64,000 bases of DNA from Lachnospiraceae bacterium (GCA_016293925.1 JAEDCX010000002.1:1-64000); one strand, 5' to 3'; shown: positions 17,423 to 27,894, numbered from the stretch's first letter. The notes: generated from the letters alone by a model not told the origin. Made by a program: numbers and translations.

Positions 17423-18488
17423 GCCGGATCAATGCGACCGGAATCGCACTGACGACAAATACCAGCACTGTGAATACCGGGATCTCAACCGCTGACGGAA
17501 CATCCGTCGCACGCAATCCCCATTGTTCCAGAAGTTCAATCACTGCCGGATGAATCAGGTAAATACCAAGTGTAAGCCCTGATACAACGGCAGTTTTTGT
17601 ATTGGACTTCCGCACTCCGATCAGATGATACAGCACATAGAAGGTACACCCTGCCGCCAGAAAGCCACCCAGCATAGTCGGATTGTTAAAGGTGGAAACG
17701 GCGCGCCCCGCACCCATGGATCGAATATAATCCAGACAGACCGTAAATCCAATGCCTGCCGGAATCCCCAGAATGGCAGCGATCCACCGTCCCCGCCCCG
17801 GTTTGGAAGTATATTCCGTAATGTAATGTCCCAACACATAGAAGCCTGCATATCCGCAGAAGGCACCCAGATCAAACGTATTCCGGATGGATGACACAAT
17901 TCGCTTATATGGCAGGTCAAACTGCAGAGCCGTATTCCACAGAACACCTACCACGCAGAAGATCACCAGATAATACCGGCACGCCTTCCGATCGTCGAAG
18001 GTTCTCCGCATCAGTGGTGTCAGCAGATACAGAACCAGTATCATAGGAAGGTACCACAGATGACCGCATCCGATTCCAACGCAGCTGAGCGTCCTGATCA
18101 ATACATATTCCCAAAAGGTTCCGAAGCTATATTCCTCACAAGTCTGTAATGTACCGGCAATATCCGTTACTTCTCCCCTGCAGTAATGCCACAGATTATA
18201 GCTGAATAATGTCAGCCAAAAGAGCAGCAATATCTTCAGGCAATGATTCCGCAGAAACGCCCCCGTACTGATCTCCCTGCCGGAGTGCAACAGGAGTGCA
18301 CCGCTCAGCATCACAAACAGCGGAACTCCCACAATCCCCATCACATTATAGATATTTCCGATCATAAAATCGGAACCGCCCAGCCTGCTGCTCTCATAAA
18401 CAGAGCCGGACACATGCACCAGAACAACCAGTGCACAGCCGATAATCCGGATCACATCATATGCCAGTTTCCGTTTCGTATGATTCAC
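17352..18488 (-). CDS. Acyltransferase family 3 (OafA-like) membrane protein
   Basis: A 378-residue polytopic membrane protein of the acyltransferase-3 group, which O-acetylates surface polysaccharides or peptidoglycan. Seen: an N-terminal AYDVIRIIGCALVVLVHV helix with the family R/H pattern, GVPLFVMLSGALLL, GCGHLWYLPMILVLYLLTPL, and about ten hydrophobic segments. The start is GTG 18488 with GGGGAGAGG upstream. The last 24 codons overlap the DUF1846 coding end on the other strand. The tail (HTSARSSGGDQAS) looks unconserved, so the original stop may have been lost. The substrate is unknown. Confidence 0.88.
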   Translation of the reverse strand: MNHTKRKLAYDVIRIIGCALVVLVHVSGSVYESSRLGGSDFMIGNIYNVMGIVGVPLFVMLSGALLLHSGREISTGAFLRNHCLKILLLFWLTLFSYNLWHYCRGEVTDIAGTLQTCEEYSFGTFWEYVLIRTLSCVGIGCGHLWYLPMILVLYLLTPLMRRTFDDRKACRYYLVIFCVVGVLWNTALQFDLPYKRIVSSIRNTFDLGAFCGYAGFYVLGHYITEYTSKPGRGRWIAAILGIPAGIGFTVCLDYIRSMGAGRAVSTFNNPTMLGGFLAAGCTFYVLYHLIGVRKSNTKTAVVSGLTLGIYLIHPAVIELLEQWGLRATDVPSAVEIPVFTVLVFVVSAIPVALIRLSLHGISCLFHTSARSSGGDQAS

Positions 18489-18506
18489 GTGCCTCTCCCC
18501 TCATTC

Positions 18507-19898
18507 TTACTCTTTTCTGATCAGATCTATCGCATCCCGCACCGATTCCACCGGTATCAGACGCATTCCCTCGAACTTCCTGTGTTTCAGATTCTCCATA
18601 TTGGAGGCCGGCAATACGCAGGTGGTGAAGCCCAGCTTCTTTGCTTCCAGAATTCTCTGTTCCGCCATGCTGACCGCCCTCACTTCCCCGGACAGACCGA
18701 TCTCTCCGAACACAATCATCTGATTCGCAATCTCACGATTCTGAAAGCTGGATACCACAGCCATCGCAATTCCAAGATCAATCGCCGGTTCCGACAATTT
18801 CATTCCTCCTGCCAGATTCACATACGCATCACAGTTTCCCAGCTGCAATCCCAGACGTTTCTCCAACACCGCCATCAGGAGATTCACACGGTTCAGGTCG
18901 GTGCCTGTGGCCTGTCTTTTGGGAATTCCGAAATTGCTTGGGCATACCAACGCCTGAATCTCTAACAGAATCGGCCGGGTGCCCTCCATGGAACAAGTCA
19001 CCACGGAACCGCTGGCTCCCTGCGGTCTGCCGTTCAACATATATTCCGAAGGGTTGGTAACTTCCGTCAGTCCCTCTCGCCGCATTTCAAATACGCCGAT
19101 CTCATTGGTGGAACCGAACCGGTTCTTCACCCCCCGCAACAGCCGATAGGATGCATGCCGATCTCCCTCAAAATACAACACCGTATCCACCATATGTTCC
19201 AACACTCTGGGACCCGCCACAGTGCCTTCCTTGGTCACATGCCCCACAATAAATACGGAAATGCTCAATCCCTTGGCAAGCTGCATCAGCACATTGGTGG
19301 ATTCCCTCACCTGGGAAACACTTCCCGGAGCCGATCCCACCTCTTCATTGAACATCGTCTGAATGGAATCAATCACCACTATCTCCGGGCGGGCATTCCG
19401 GATACACTCTTCAATCCGATTCAGATTGGTCTCACACAACAACAGAAGGGCATCGGTGAACTCTCCGATTCGCATGGCTCTGATCTTGATCTGTTTCAGG
19501 GATTCCTCCCCCGATACATAGAGTACCCGATGTCCCTGATCCGACAGATTCCTGCATACCTGCAGGAGCAATGTGGATTTACCGATTCCCGGATCTCCGC
19601 CCACAAGGGTCAGCGACCCCGGTACAATGCCACCGCCCAACACCCGATCCAGTTCGCCGATCCGGGTGAGAAGTTTCTCATCCTCCTGCATGGATACCGC
19701 ATTCAGCGAAGTCGGTTTGAGCTGATCTGCCCTGTGTTCTCCTGCCCTGACGGTACCTCCCATCCCCTTTTTCTCTACCCGGATAACCTCTTCTGTCAAT
19801 GTATTCCAGGACTTGCATCCGGGACATTGCCCCATCCATTTGGATGCCTCATATCCACATTCCTTACAAAAGAAAACGGTTGTCATCCCCTTTGCCAT
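18507..19898 (-). CDS. radA: DNA repair protein RadA
   Basis: A RecA-like ATPase that drives branch migration during recombination; in naturally competent Firmicutes it also acts in transformation. The 463 residues show an N-terminal zinc finger (CKECG...CPGC), a Walker A loop GGDPGIGKST, Walker B EIVVIDSIQTM, the RadA-specific KNRFG motif, and a C-terminal Lon-protease-like domain (about 290-460). The length is normal. AGGA lies 7 bases before the ATG. It is 18 bp upstream of the acyltransferase gene on the same strand. Confidence 0.97.
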   Translation of the reverse strand: MAKGMTTVFFCKECGYEASKWMGQCPGCKSWNTLTEEVIRVEKKGMGGTVRAGEHRADQLKPTSLNAVSMQEDEKLLTRIGELDRVLGGGIVPGSLTLVGGDPGIGKSTLLLQVCRNLSDQGHRVLYVSGEESLKQIKIRAMRIGEFTDALLLLCETNLNRIEECIRNARPEIVVIDSIQTMFNEEVGSAPGSVSQVRESTNVLMQLAKGLSISVFIVGHVTKEGTVAGPRVLEHMVDTVLYFEGDRHASYRLLRGVKNRFGSTNEIGVFEMRREGLTEVTNPSEYMLNGRPQGASGSVVTCSMEGTRPILLEIQALVCPSNFGIPKRQATGTDLNRVNLLMAVLEKRLGLQLGNCDAYVNLAGGMKLSEPAIDLGIAMAVVSSFQNREIANQMIVFGEIGLSGEVRAVSMAEQRILEAKKLGFTTCVLPASNMENLKHRKFEGMRLIPVESVRDAIDLIRKE

Positions 19899-19947
19899 AC
19901 TGCTTTCCTATCCTCCTACCCCAAACCCTGCTCGGGCGGGAAAGTCC

Positions 19948-19979
19948 AAAAAAGGCTCCTGCATATTGTCGCAGAAGCC
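19948..19979 (-). terminator. Intrinsic terminator after the small beta protein
   Basis: GGCTTCTGC pairs with GCAGGAGCC (one mismatch) and is followed on the minus strand by TTTTTT. It ends the long purE-to-20013 block before radA. Confidence 0.85.
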
Positions 19980-20012
19980 CTTCTGTCATACGATTTGTGT
20001 TGCCTTGTCTGC

Positions 20013-20426
20013 TTAGGCTCTGATGACCTTTACCTGAACTTCGCCGATTCCTGCCAGTTCGACGCTCATGTTCAGCTTGCCTCCAAGGTTCGTTTTCATC
20101 CTGCCTGCGTTGGCACCATCAATGTATACTGCATAATCCGTATCATCAGCGAGTCCGATGGTAATCTGCGCATCCTCTGCGCCTTCTACCACAAACGAAA
20201 CCCCTGCCGCATCTTCCTTAAAATGATTCACACTGGTTCCCGGAACGGATTCATACAGGAACATTCCGTTCTTCTCCAGCTTTGTAATCTCATGATACGT
20301 TTTTACCTTGTACAGATCTCCGTCATGCCGGAAATCTTCCATTTTGGCTTTGGCTGCCAGTGTATGATTCCCAAAACTGAGTGTACCATCCTGTTCTGCG
20401 CGGAGCAGTTCCTCAACTACTGCCAT
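20013..20426 (-). CDS. Small conserved Lachnospiraceae protein often labelled endosialidase
   Basis: A 137-residue soluble protein with a short N-terminal segment MAVVEELLRAEQDG and a predicted beta-rich body ending VQVKVIRA. Close relatives in Lachnospiraceae are often annotated endosialidase. I see no sialidase Asp boxes, no catalytic pattern and far too short a chain, so that name is not supported. AGGAGG lies 8 bases before the ATG. It is the last gene of the clpC block, 69 bp after clpC. The function is unknown. Confidence 0.82.
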   Translation of the reverse strand: MAVVEELLRAEQDGTLSFGNHTLAAKAKMEDFRHDGDLYKVKTYHEITKLEKNGMFLYESVPGTSVNHFKEDAAGVSFVVEGAEDAQITIGLADDTDYAVYIDGANAGRMKTNLGGKLNMSVELAGIGEVQVKVIRA

Positions 20427-20495
20427 GTCTGTATCCTCCTGTATATTGTCATTCGTATACCTTACAGGTATTATAGCATATTACTTCTCAATGTT

Positions 20496-22940
20496 CTACT
20501 TCTGTTTTGTTGTAAAAACAACTTTTTCCTTTCGATACCCCACCGTAACATGATCTCCCGGCTGCACGTTTCCTTTCAGGATTTCTTCCGTTAACGCATC
20601 CTCGATGACCGTTTGAATCGCACGCTTCAGAGGTCTGGCACCCATTTTGTAATCCGCATATTTCGTCACGATATGCTCCTTCAGCGAAGAACTGACCGTA
20701 AGAGTCAAATCCATCTGCGCCTTGCATCTCCCAGCAAAATTGTGACACAACAGCGTGGTAATCTGTTCCATGTTCTCCCGGCTCAAGGATGTAAATACCA
20801 TAATCTCATCGATACGATTGATAAATTCCGGTTTGAAGATCCTCTTTACTTCTTCCATGACGCCGGTCTTCATCTTCTCATAATCCTGTTCCGCGGTTGT
20901 CTTGGAAGCAAATCCCAGATTCTTCGGATCAATAATTCTCTGCGCTCCGGCATTGGAGGTCATAATCAGCACAGTGTTCTTGAAACTGACCTTACGCCCC
21001 TTGGAATCCGTAATATGACCGTCATCCAGAATCTGAAGAAGCACATTGAACACATCGGGATGGGCTTTCTCTATTTCATCAAACAGAATGACAGAATACG
21101 GATTCTTACGTACCTTCTCACTCAGCTGACCGCCATCCTCATGACCGACATACCCCGGAGGAGAACCGATCATCTTGGACACCGAATAGGATTCCATGTA
21201 CTCTGACATATCCACACGGATCAGCGCATCTTCACTGCCGAACATCGCTTCCGCCAATGCCTTGCTGAGTTCTGTTTTACCCACGCCTGTAGGACCCAGA
21301 AACAGGAAAGAACCAATGGGTCGCTTCGGATCCTGTAAACCGACACGTCCCCGGCGCATTGCCCGCGCCACAGCGCTTACCGCATTGGATTGCCCGATCA
21401 CACGCTGATGGAGCTGATCCTCCAGCCGGAGTAATCTGTCACTTTCTTTCTCGGTCAGCTTATTCAGCGGGATTTTCATCCAGGAAGATACCACCGCCGC
21501 AATATCCTCTTCCGTAACACGCAGCTGTGTATCCAGTTTCTTTTTCTGATGCCGTGCAATCGCCTTCTCCAGTTTCATGCGGGTCTGCTCTCTGCACTCC
21601 GACAGTTCGGCCACCTGCGTGAAGGCCTCCATTTTCAGAGATCGTTCAATCTTCCGATCCAACTCTCTCAATTCTGTCTCCAACTCGGCGATATTTCTGG
21701 GTTGCCCCATTCCTTTGAGGCTTGCGGCCGCACCTGCTTCGTCCATCAGATCAATGGCCTTATCCGGAAGATTCCGGTCATTAATATATCTTGCAGACAA
21801 TCTGACCGCTGCATTGACCGCTTCGGTCGTTATGGTCACCCCGTGATGCGCTTCGTATTTGTCCTTGATTCCCATCAGGATGCCGATTGCTTCCTCCTCG
21901 GTAGGCTCCTCCACCGTAACCGGCTGGAACCGTCTCTCCAGTGCTGCATCCTTCTCCACGTATTTGCGGTATTCTGCAATCGTCGTCGCACCGATCAACT
22001 GTATCTCGCCTCTTGCAAGAGAAGGCTTCAGGATGTTGGAAGCATCTATTGCTCCCTCTGCTCCACCCGCACCGATCAGGGTATGGATCTCATCCAGGAA
22101 AAGAATAATATTCCCCGCATCCATAACCTCGCGGATCACCCGTTTGATTCTTTCCTCAAATTCACCGCGATATTTACTGCCCGCAACCATACCGGACAGG
22201 TCCAGCGTTACCACTCTCTTATTCTGAACCGTGGGTGGAACGTTCCCTTCCACTATTTTTCTGGCAAGCCCCTCTGCGATGGCCGTTTTTCCTACGCCGG
22301 GTTCCCCGATCAGACACGGGTTATTCTTGGTTCTGCGACTCAGAATCTGGATAACCCTCTCAATCTCATCCTTTCGTCCGATCACGGGATCCAGTTTTCC
22401 TTCTCTGGCAAGTCCGGTCAGATCCCGGCTGTACTGATCCAGAGTACTCGTGGCGCCCTTTTTCTTCTTGCCTGCCCTGGCAACCTCTTCGCGGATCTTA
22501 TTCACATCCTGCCCCATGGCAACAAGAACGTCCGCATACACTTTCTGCAGATTGGTTCCCAGTGTATTCAACAGTCGGACCGCCGCATTATCGCCGCCCT
22601 GCAATATCGCAAGCAGCATATGCTCCGTACCGATCCTGCTGCTCCTGTAACGTTCTGCCTGCCGCTCACTCTCTTCCAGGACGGCAAGCGCACGGGGAGA
22701 ATATCCGTCTCTCTCCAGAATCCGTACAGGACCCTCCGGTGCAATCAATTCCCGGATCATCTCTATCACTTTCATCTCATCGACGCCGTTGTCAGATAAA
22801 ACAACAGCGGCAACCCCTGTGTGCTCTCGTAAAAGACCTGCCAGAATATGTTCAGATCCGATATAATTCTGATGTAATTGTTTGGCGGTGCGTTCCGCCA
22901 GGTGCAATGCTGTCTGAGCTTTCTCAGTATATGGTAACAT
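20496..22940 (-). CDS. clpC: ClpC-type AAA+ unfoldase, ATPase subunit of Clp protease
   Basis: A Hsp100 unfoldase that feeds damaged or tagged proteins into ClpP. The 814 residues show two N-terminal Clp repeats (about 1-145), AAA1 with GEPGVGKTA and [12 protein letters not shown], a middle coiled region (about 405-470), AAA2 with [10 protein letters not shown] and [11 protein letters not shown], and a C-terminal D2-small domain. It is adaptor-type ClpC rather than ClpB, because the middle domain is short. The usual ctsR-mcsA-mcsB neighbours are absent. Instead it follows the SH3 membrane protein by 21 bp, at the end of the purine block. Confidence 0.95.
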   Translation of the reverse strand: MLPYTEKAQTALHLAERTAKQLHQNYIGSEHILAGLLREHTGVAAVVLSDNGVDEMKVIEMIRELIAPEGPVRILERDGYSPRALAVLEESERQAERYRSSRIGTEHMLLAILQGGDNAAVRLLNTLGTNLQKVYADVLVAMGQDVNKIREEVARAGKKKKGATSTLDQYSRDLTGLAREGKLDPVIGRKDEIERVIQILSRRTKNNPCLIGEPGVGKTAIAEGLARKIVEGNVPPTVQNKRVVTLDLSGMVAGSKYRGEFEERIKRVIREVMDAGNIILFLDEIHTLIGAGGAEGAIDASNILKPSLARGEIQLIGATTIAEYRKYVEKDAALERRFQPVTVEEPTEEEAIGILMGIKDKYEAHHGVTITTEAVNAAVRLSARYINDRNLPDKAIDLMDEAGAAASLKGMGQPRNIAELETELRELDRKIERSLKMEAFTQVAELSECREQTRMKLEKAIARHQKKKLDTQLRVTEEDIAAVVSSWMKIPLNKLTEKESDRLLRLEDQLHQRVIGQSNAVSAVARAMRRGRVGLQDPKRPIGSFLFLGPTGVGKTELSKALAEAMFGSEDALIRVDMSEYMESYSVSKMIGSPPGYVGHEDGGQLSEKVRKNPYSVILFDEIEKAHPDVFNVLLQILDDGHITDSKGRKVSFKNTVLIMTSNAGAQRIIDPKNLGFASKTTAEQDYEKMKTGVMEEVKRIFKPEFINRIDEIMVFTSLSRENMEQITTLLCHNFAGRCKAQMDLTLTVSSSLKEHIVTKYADYKMGARPLKRAIQTVIEDALTEEILKGNVQPGDHVTVGYRKEKVVFTTKQK

Positions 22941-22961
22941 TTACATCATTCCTTCCAATTT

Positions 22962-24455
22962 CTATTTCTCTTCCTCGTCCAGATCCAGGAATTCAAATTC
23001 CATATCATCATCCGGTGTCAGGAAGTTCATAGGACGCCAGCCCTCTTTCTGTGCATCTCCCTCTGTGGCTTCGCCACCAACGGAATCTCTGTCTTCCAGA
23101 TCCTCCAATTCCTCCTCCAGGGCTTCATCGGTTTCTCCGGCATACTGAACTCCCCGAGTCGCATCGGAATAGATCTCTGCAGCGTACTCCCGCTCATTGG
23201 CCGCTTCCGCTTCTTCCCGGTATGCAATCTGCCTGTATACAGGATCGGAATAATCAATCTCACCGGCCTCTGTAGTCGATGCATCATCCGCATATCCCTG
23301 TTCTTCCGGTTCGGATGCTACGGCATCATTCGGGTACTGTTCGTATTCCGCGCCATCTTCATAGGACGTCGGAACAGCATAATCCGATTGGGGCGGATAG
23401 GTTGTATCAGTTTCGCCGGACTGCATTGTCCGCTTCCCAGCCTCTTCCTGCGCACTGATCTTATGCGCGGAGCGGATCTTCTTCCGCAGATGTCTCCGTT
23501 CCCGGTTCAACTGTTCAATGGTTTCCCGCATATCTCTCATCTGAATGATCACGTAGACCAGAATCATAACCAGAATGACGATCACGAAAACCAATCCGAT
23601 CAATAACCATTTGTATCCTCCCAGAGAAGCTTTGCTCTTAACAGTTGTCGTCACACCACTGTCATCGACCCCTCCTACATTGGAAACATCCTCATTCGGA
23701 GTATCATCGGACGGTTTCTCCGGCACCGGTTCCGGCTCCGGCTTCGGCGTCAGATCCTCCGAACCTCTGACTACCTTGATATGATAAGTCAGCGTAGATA
23801 CTCCGTCAGCACCTGTTACGGTAATGGAACGCTCATTCACGCCCGGCTGAAGATCCCGGATATTATTATCCTCAGGAATACTGGCCAACTCATCCATTGT
23901 CATTGCCTGAATGGCAACCTTCTCTACCGATTCATCCACGGTCAGTGTATATTCATAGATATCCGGCGAGAAGTCCGGCACCAGTTTACCGGTCCCGTAT
24001 ACCAGGGCCGCCAGACGGCATGCCTCTTCGTTTACTGTAACGGGTCCCTGCCCATTGGATCCTCCGTTGCCTTCATTACCCGGGTCCGGAGTCGGGTCCG
24101 GAGTCGGATCCGGAGTCACTGCGGGCGTATTTCCCGCATTATCCGAAGTGGTTCCTCCTGCTGACTTGCCTGTATTGGTAGCCGCAACGGAGCTGATATA
24201 TCCCTTCGTTTTCCCATTGAGAAATACCAGATACCAGATATTTCCGTCCGCTCCCTTTACCTCACCGCAGATCGTGAATTCCGTATTCTTCGGAAGGCTT
24301 CCGATCAATTTGCCGGTCGTGGATGCCTCCGAACGAATGTTGGCGCCGCTACCGCCGGTCTTACCGATCACATTGTTGAACGCAAAACTGTTCATTCCCA
24401 GCAGCATCACCAGCATCAGCATTGTAATGACTGCCGCAGTCAATCTTTTCTTCAT
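22962..24455 (-). CDS. Membrane-anchored SH3 and cadherin-like domain protein
   Basis: A surface protein of about 497 residues. In order: a signal peptide (KKRLTAAVITMLMLVMLLGMN), a bacterial SH3 domain (about 30-95, GANIRSEASTTGKLIGSL), a Pro/Asp repeat linker, a cadherin-like beta domain (about 145-235, YGTGKLVPDFSPDIYEYTLTV), a second proline-rich linker, one membrane helix (WLLIGLVFVIVILVMILVYVI), a basic segment, then a long acidic cytoplasmic tail. I favour ATG 24455 because it starts the signal peptide cleanly. ATGs at 24482 and 24503 would extend it and overlap the previous gene. It may sense or bind the cell wall; this is inferred. Confidence 0.8.
   Translation of the reverse strand: MKKRLTAAVITMLMLVMLLGMNSFAFNNVIGKTGGSGANIRSEASTTGKLIGSLPKNTEFTICGEVKGADGNIWYLVFLNGKTKGYISSVAATNTGKSAGGTTSDNAGNTPAVTPDPTPDPTPDPGNEGNGGSNGQGPVTVNEEACRLAALVYGTGKLVPDFSPDIYEYTLTVDESVEKVAIQAMTMDELASIPEDNNIRDLQPGVNERSITVTGADGVSTLTYHIKVVRGSEDLTPKPEPEPVPEKPSDDTPNEDVSNVGGVDDSGVTTTVKSKASLGGYKWLLIGLVFVIVILVMILVYVIIQMRDMRETIEQLNRERRHLRKKIRSAHKISAQEEAGKRTMQSGETDTTYPPQSDYAVPTSYEDGAEYEQYPNDAVASEPEEQGYADDASTTEAGEIDYSDPVYRQIAYREEAEAANEREYAAEIYSDATRGVQYAGETDEALEEELEDLEDRDSVGGEATEGDAQKEGWRPMNFLTPDDDMEFEFLDLDEEEK
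24082..24117. repeat. Three 12-bp tandem repeats in the Pro/Asp linker
   Basis: Three units of GGGTCCGGAGTC (the third has one change) encode a TPDP repeat in the linker after the SH3 domain. Such repeats can change copy number by slippage without breaking the frame. Confidence 0.8.
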
Positions 24456-24492
24456 CTGTCTCTCACGCTTACCCTTTTTCATCAATCTAACA

Positions 24493-24948
24493 CTACTCAT
24501 CACGCCGAAATCGCTTTTCCCCGTCCGTCTCCTTCCGGAGTGCCATTCCGAACCCCTGCAGATTCTTCTGTCTTCGGTTCATAGCCTCCAACCGCTCATG
24601 ATACACCGTTTCGCACTTCTGGCACAGCCTTCCTGCCCGAATCTTGGCTCCGCACATCTCACAGTTCAGAAAAGCGTGACTATCGGCGGTTATCTCCAGT
24701 CGGTTCTCTTTCAGCATCAACCGGATTGTCTTCTGCCGCACGCCGGTCTGGGCTTCTATCTCCGTTGCCGTAGCCCCCTTGTGATTCTCAATATAGACTC
24801 TCACCTTACCATAATCATCATACTCCACATTCCCGCAGTCTTCACAGCGATATTCCCCCACGCCCCGGAAGATCATAACGCCACCGCATTTACTGCAGTA
24901 TGCGGGCGAATGATACGGATCCAGTCCAAGCGACAGTACTTCTTTCAT
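24493..24948 (-). CDS. Zinc-ribbon/HTH protein resembling flagellar operon protein TIGR03826 (YvyF)
   Basis: A 151-residue protein with two zinc ribbons around a helix-turn-helix. The first has CSKCGG...CEDCGN (about 18-40), the middle ATATEIEAQTGVRQKTIRLML looks like an HTH, and the second has CEMCGA...CQKCE (about 96-115). This layout recalls the YvyF/TIGR03826 flagellar regulator family, though the match is from memory and no flagellar gene lies nearby. It sits 5 bp after purD. The stop overlaps a possible start of the next gene. Confidence 0.7.
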   Translation of the reverse strand: MKEVLSLGLDPYHSPAYCSKCGGVMIFRGVGEYRCEDCGNVEYDDYGKVRVYIENHKGATATEIEAQTGVRQKTIRLMLKENRLEITADSHAFLNCEMCGAKIRAGRLCQKCETVYHERLEAMNRRQKNLQGFGMALRKETDGEKRFRRDE

Positions 24949-24953
24949 ATTGT

Positions 24954-26228
24954 CTATACCTCATCAATTGCATGTCCGATATCATTTCTCATATATTTAT
25001 TCTCAAAGGATACCCATTTCGTTGCTTCATATGCGTTTCTCCGGGCTTCCTGCAGATCAGCGCCCTTTGCGGTAACGCCCAATACACGGCCGCCGTTTGT
25101 CACAATTCTGCCATCCTCCGAAAGGAGCGTTCCTGCATGGAAACAATAATATCCGTCTTTGCCTTCAAACTGCTCCAGCCCGGTAATCTCATATCCCTTC
25201 TCATAGGACACCGGATATCCTTTGCTTGCCAGCACAACACATACCGCCGCATTGTCTTCGAATTCCACATCCACCTGATGCAGTGTTCCATCCACACAGG
25301 CTTCCATCACATCGATAATATCCGTTTTCATTCGCGGAAGAACCACCTGTGCCTCCGGATCGCCGAACCGTGCATTATACTCCAATACTTTCGGTCCATC
25401 AGGGGTCAGCATCAGACCAAAGAAAATGATTCCCTTAAATTCTCTTCCTTCTGCCCGCATGGCATCCACGGTCGGCTGGTAGATATGCTTCTGACAGAAC
25501 GCATCCACCTCATCCGTATAGAAGGGACTGGGAGAAAACGTCCCCATGCCGCCGGTATTCAGACCCTTATCTCCGTCTTCAGCACGCTTATGATCCTGTG
25601 CTGAAGTCATTGTCTTAATCGTCTTACCGTCCACATAAGACAGTACACTTACCTCCCGTCCGGTCATGAATTCTTCAATCACCATACGATTTCCGGCACT
25701 GCCGAATTTCTTGTCCTGCATGATCTCCTTCACACCAGCAACCGCCTCTTCATAATTCTGGCAGATCAAAACGCCTTTCCCCAGCGCAAGGCCATCTGCC
25801 TTCAGAACGGTGGGATATTTGGTCGTTTTCAGATATTCCAATGCCGCCTGCGCATCATCAAATGTCTCATATGCCGCGGACGGAATATGATATTTCTTCA
25901 TCAGATCCTTAGAGAATGCTTTGCTTCCCTCCAGAATGGCTGCATTTTTGCGTGGTCCGAAACAGCGGATGTTTTCTTTTTCCATCTCATCCACCAGACC
26001 TCCCACCAACGGATCATCCATTCCCACAATCACCAGGTCGATCGCCTGCTCTTTGGCAAAGGCGGTCAGTTTGTCGAACTCCATTGCTCCGATCGGCACG
26101 CACTCTGCAAGCTGCCCGATTCCGGCATTCCCCGGTGCGCAATAGATTTTATCCACTTTCGGGCTCTTTGCCACACTTGATGCAATCGCATGCTCTCTTC
26201 CGCCGCTTCCTACGATCAGTACTCTCAT
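24954..26228 (-). CDS. purD: Phosphoribosylamine-glycine ligase PurD
   Basis: An ATP-grasp enzyme that joins phosphoribosylamine and glycine (step 2 of IMP synthesis). From ATG 26228 it has 424 residues, the usual length. The upstream open part is not conserved. Seen: MRVLIVGSGGREHAIA at the start, the ATP-grasp TVLKADGLALGKGV, GGMGTFSPSPFYTD, and LEYNARFGDPEAQVVLPR. It is the fourth gene of purE-purM-purN-purD and is 17 bp after purN. GGGAG lies about 10 bases upstream of the ATG. Confidence 0.97.
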   Translation of the reverse strand: MRVLIVGSGGREHAIASSVAKSPKVDKIYCAPGNAGIGQLAECVPIGAMEFDKLTAFAKEQAIDLVIVGMDDPLVGGLVDEMEKENIRCFGPRKNAAILEGSKAFSKDLMKKYHIPSAAYETFDDAQAALEYLKTTKYPTVLKADGLALGKGVLICQNYEEAVAGVKEIMQDKKFGSAGNRMVIEEFMTGREVSVLSYVDGKTIKTMTSAQDHKRAEDGDKGLNTGGMGTFSPSPFYTDEVDAFCQKHIYQPTVDAMRAEGREFKGIIFFGLMLTPDGPKVLEYNARFGDPEAQVVLPRMKTDIIDVMEACVDGTLHQVDVEFEDNAAVCVVLASKGYPVSYEKGYEITGLEQFEGKDGYYCFHAGTLLSEDGRIVTNGGRVLGVTAKGADLQEARRNAYEATKWVSFENKYMRNDIGHAIDEV

Positions 26229-26245
26229 CTCTAAGTCTCTCCCAT

Positions 26246-26875
26246 CTATCGTTTGTTTGTATTTGTCCCACTGCCAGGCTCCGTTGATTGCCGGGATGCA
26301 ATCTCGTTGATGGCCCTCGGCAGGATAATCCATTCCGCCTGCTCCATCACACGACGTTGCAGCACCTCCGGGGTATCCTCCGGAAGAATCTCCACGGCCT
26401 TCTGTGCAATAATCCTGCCGGTATCCAGTCCCTCGTCCACATAGTGGACGGTTGCACCCGTAACCTTCACGCCCCTGGCAAGTGCCGCTTCATGCACCTT
26501 CAGTCCATAGAAGCCCTTCCCGCAGAAAGAAGGAATCAGAGACGGATGGATATTAATAATGCGGTCCCGGTACTCCTGTATCATTTCCTGCGGAATTGCC
26601 ACCAGGAATCCTGCCAGCACAACCAGATCCGGTTCATAATGTTTCACAGCCTGCAGGAGTGCGGTATTAAAGTCCGCTCTGTCCGCATAATCCCTGGGGG
26701 ATACACAGCAGTTGGGAATTCCGTTTTCTTCTGCCCTCGTCAGGGCATAGGCATTCCGATTGTTGCTGATTACCCCTACGATAGCGGTATTCTGAATTGT
26801 TTTGTTCTGCACGCCGTCAATAATGGCCTGCAGATTGGTTCCTCCGCCGGACACACATACGACAACCCTTAACAT
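26246..26875 (-). CDS. purN: Phosphoribosylglycinamide formyltransferase PurN
   Basis: Transfers a formyl group from 10-formyl-THF to GAR (step 3 of IMP synthesis). The 209 residues show [15 protein letters not shown] at the N-terminus, [35 protein letters not shown] (catalytic Asn/His region), and [19 protein letters not shown] with the catalytic Asp. Its ATG overlaps the purM stop by 7 bp, so translation is coupled. Confidence 0.97.
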   Translation of the reverse strand: MLRVVVCVSGGGTNLQAIIDGVQNKTIQNTAIVGVISNNRNAYALTRAEENGIPNCCVSPRDYADRADFNTALLQAVKHYEPDLVVLAGFLVAIPQEMIQEYRDRIINIHPSLIPSFCGKGFYGLKVHEAALARGVKVTGATVHYVDEGLDTGRIIAQKAVEILPEDTPEVLQRRVMEQAEWIILPRAINEIASRQSTEPGSGTNTNKR

Positions 26876-27894
26876 AATACAACTCCCTTTTCACCGGCCT
26901 TGATCTGTCCGACCACATACGGAGTGTCTCCGGCTGCCCGGATCGCCTCCATGGCCTTATCCACATCGGCGGAATCCACCGCAAGAATCATTCCCAGTCC
27001 CATATTGAATGTATTGTACATCATCTTCTCGTCAATGTTTCCTGTCTTCTGAATCAGTTTAAAAATCGGAAGCACGGGATAACTGTCCTTCCTGATCTCC
27101 GCCACCGTTCCATCGATCAGCATACGGGGCACATTCTCATAGAATCCGCCTCCCGTAATATGACTGCAGGCTTTTACCGTAACCCCTGCATTTTTGATGC
27201 TCTTCAGTGCCTTGACATAGATTCTGGTCGGTGCAATCAATGCCTCTCCCAGTGTGGATCCCAGTTCGTCGTAATAGGTATTCAGATTCTCCGTCGTCAT
27301 CTCAAACACCTTACGCACCAGTGAAAATCCGTTGGAATGCACGCCTGTGCTTGCCATACCGATCAATACATCTCCCGGTTTCAGATTCTCTCCGGTAATC
27401 ATATCTTTCCTGTCTACGACTCCGACGGAGAAGCCTGCCAGATCATACTCATCCTCCGGCATCAGTCCCGGATGTTCTGCCGTCTCCCCGCCGACCAGGG
27501 CACATTCGGACTGCAGACAGCCCTCAGCGACTCCCTTTACGATGGTGGCAATCTTCTCAGGATAGTTCTTTCCGCAGGCGATATAGTCCAGGAAAAACAA
27601 AGGTTCCCCGCCCGCACACGCCACATCGTTTACGCACATTGCAACCGCATCAATTCCAATGGTATCATGCTTATCCAGCAGAAATGCCAGTTTCACTTTC
27701 GTCCCGCATCCATCGGTTCCGGATAACAGCACCGGATCCTCCATCTCTTTGATCTTCGCCAAAGAGAATGCTCCCGAGAATCCTCCGAGCCCTCCCAGCA
27801 CTTCCGGTCTCATGGTTTCTTTGACATACTGTTTCATCAGTTCCACCGACTTGTATCCAGCCTCAATATCTACACCAGCGCTTTTGTAATCCAT
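26869..27894 (-). CDS. purM: Phosphoribosylformylglycinamidine cyclo-ligase PurM
   Basis: Closes the imidazole ring to AIR (step 5 of IMP synthesis). From ATG 27894, which has GGGAG about 10 bases upstream, it has 341 residues, the expected length. The longer open frame reaches into purE in another frame and is not real. Seen: [12 protein letters not shown] at the start, [52 protein letters not shown] and [14 protein letters not shown]. PurL/PurQ for the preceding step are not in the window. Confidence 0.97.
   Translation of the reverse strand: MDYKSAGVDIEAGYKSVELMKQYVKETMRPEVLGGLGGFSGAFSLAKIKEMEDPVLLSGTDGCGTKVKLAFLLDKHDTIGIDAVAMCVNDVACAGGEPLFFLDYIACGKNYPEKIATIVKGVAEGCLQSECALVGGETAEHPGLMPEDEYDLAGFSVGVVDRKDMITGENLKPGDVLIGMASTGVHSNGFSLVRKVFEMTTENLNTYYDELGSTLGEALIAPTRIYVKALKSIKNAGVTVKACSHITGGGFYENVPRMLIDGTVAEIRKDSYPVLPIFKLIQKTGNIDEKMMYNTFNMGLGMILAVDSADVDKAMEAIRAAGDTPYVVGQIKAGEKGVVLC

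Noticed and set aside
19155..20594. A 479-codon plus-strand frame across radA and the small beta protein.
   Set aside because: It crosses a strong terminator and lies antisense to two well-supported genes.
24055..25149. A 364-codon plus-strand frame across the SH3 and zinc-ribbon genes.
   Set aside because: Antisense shadow of genes with clear domains; no upstream site.
26229..26333. N-terminal extension of purD.
   Set aside because: Upstream residues overlap the end of purN and are unlike any PurD; MRVLIVGSGG is the conserved start.
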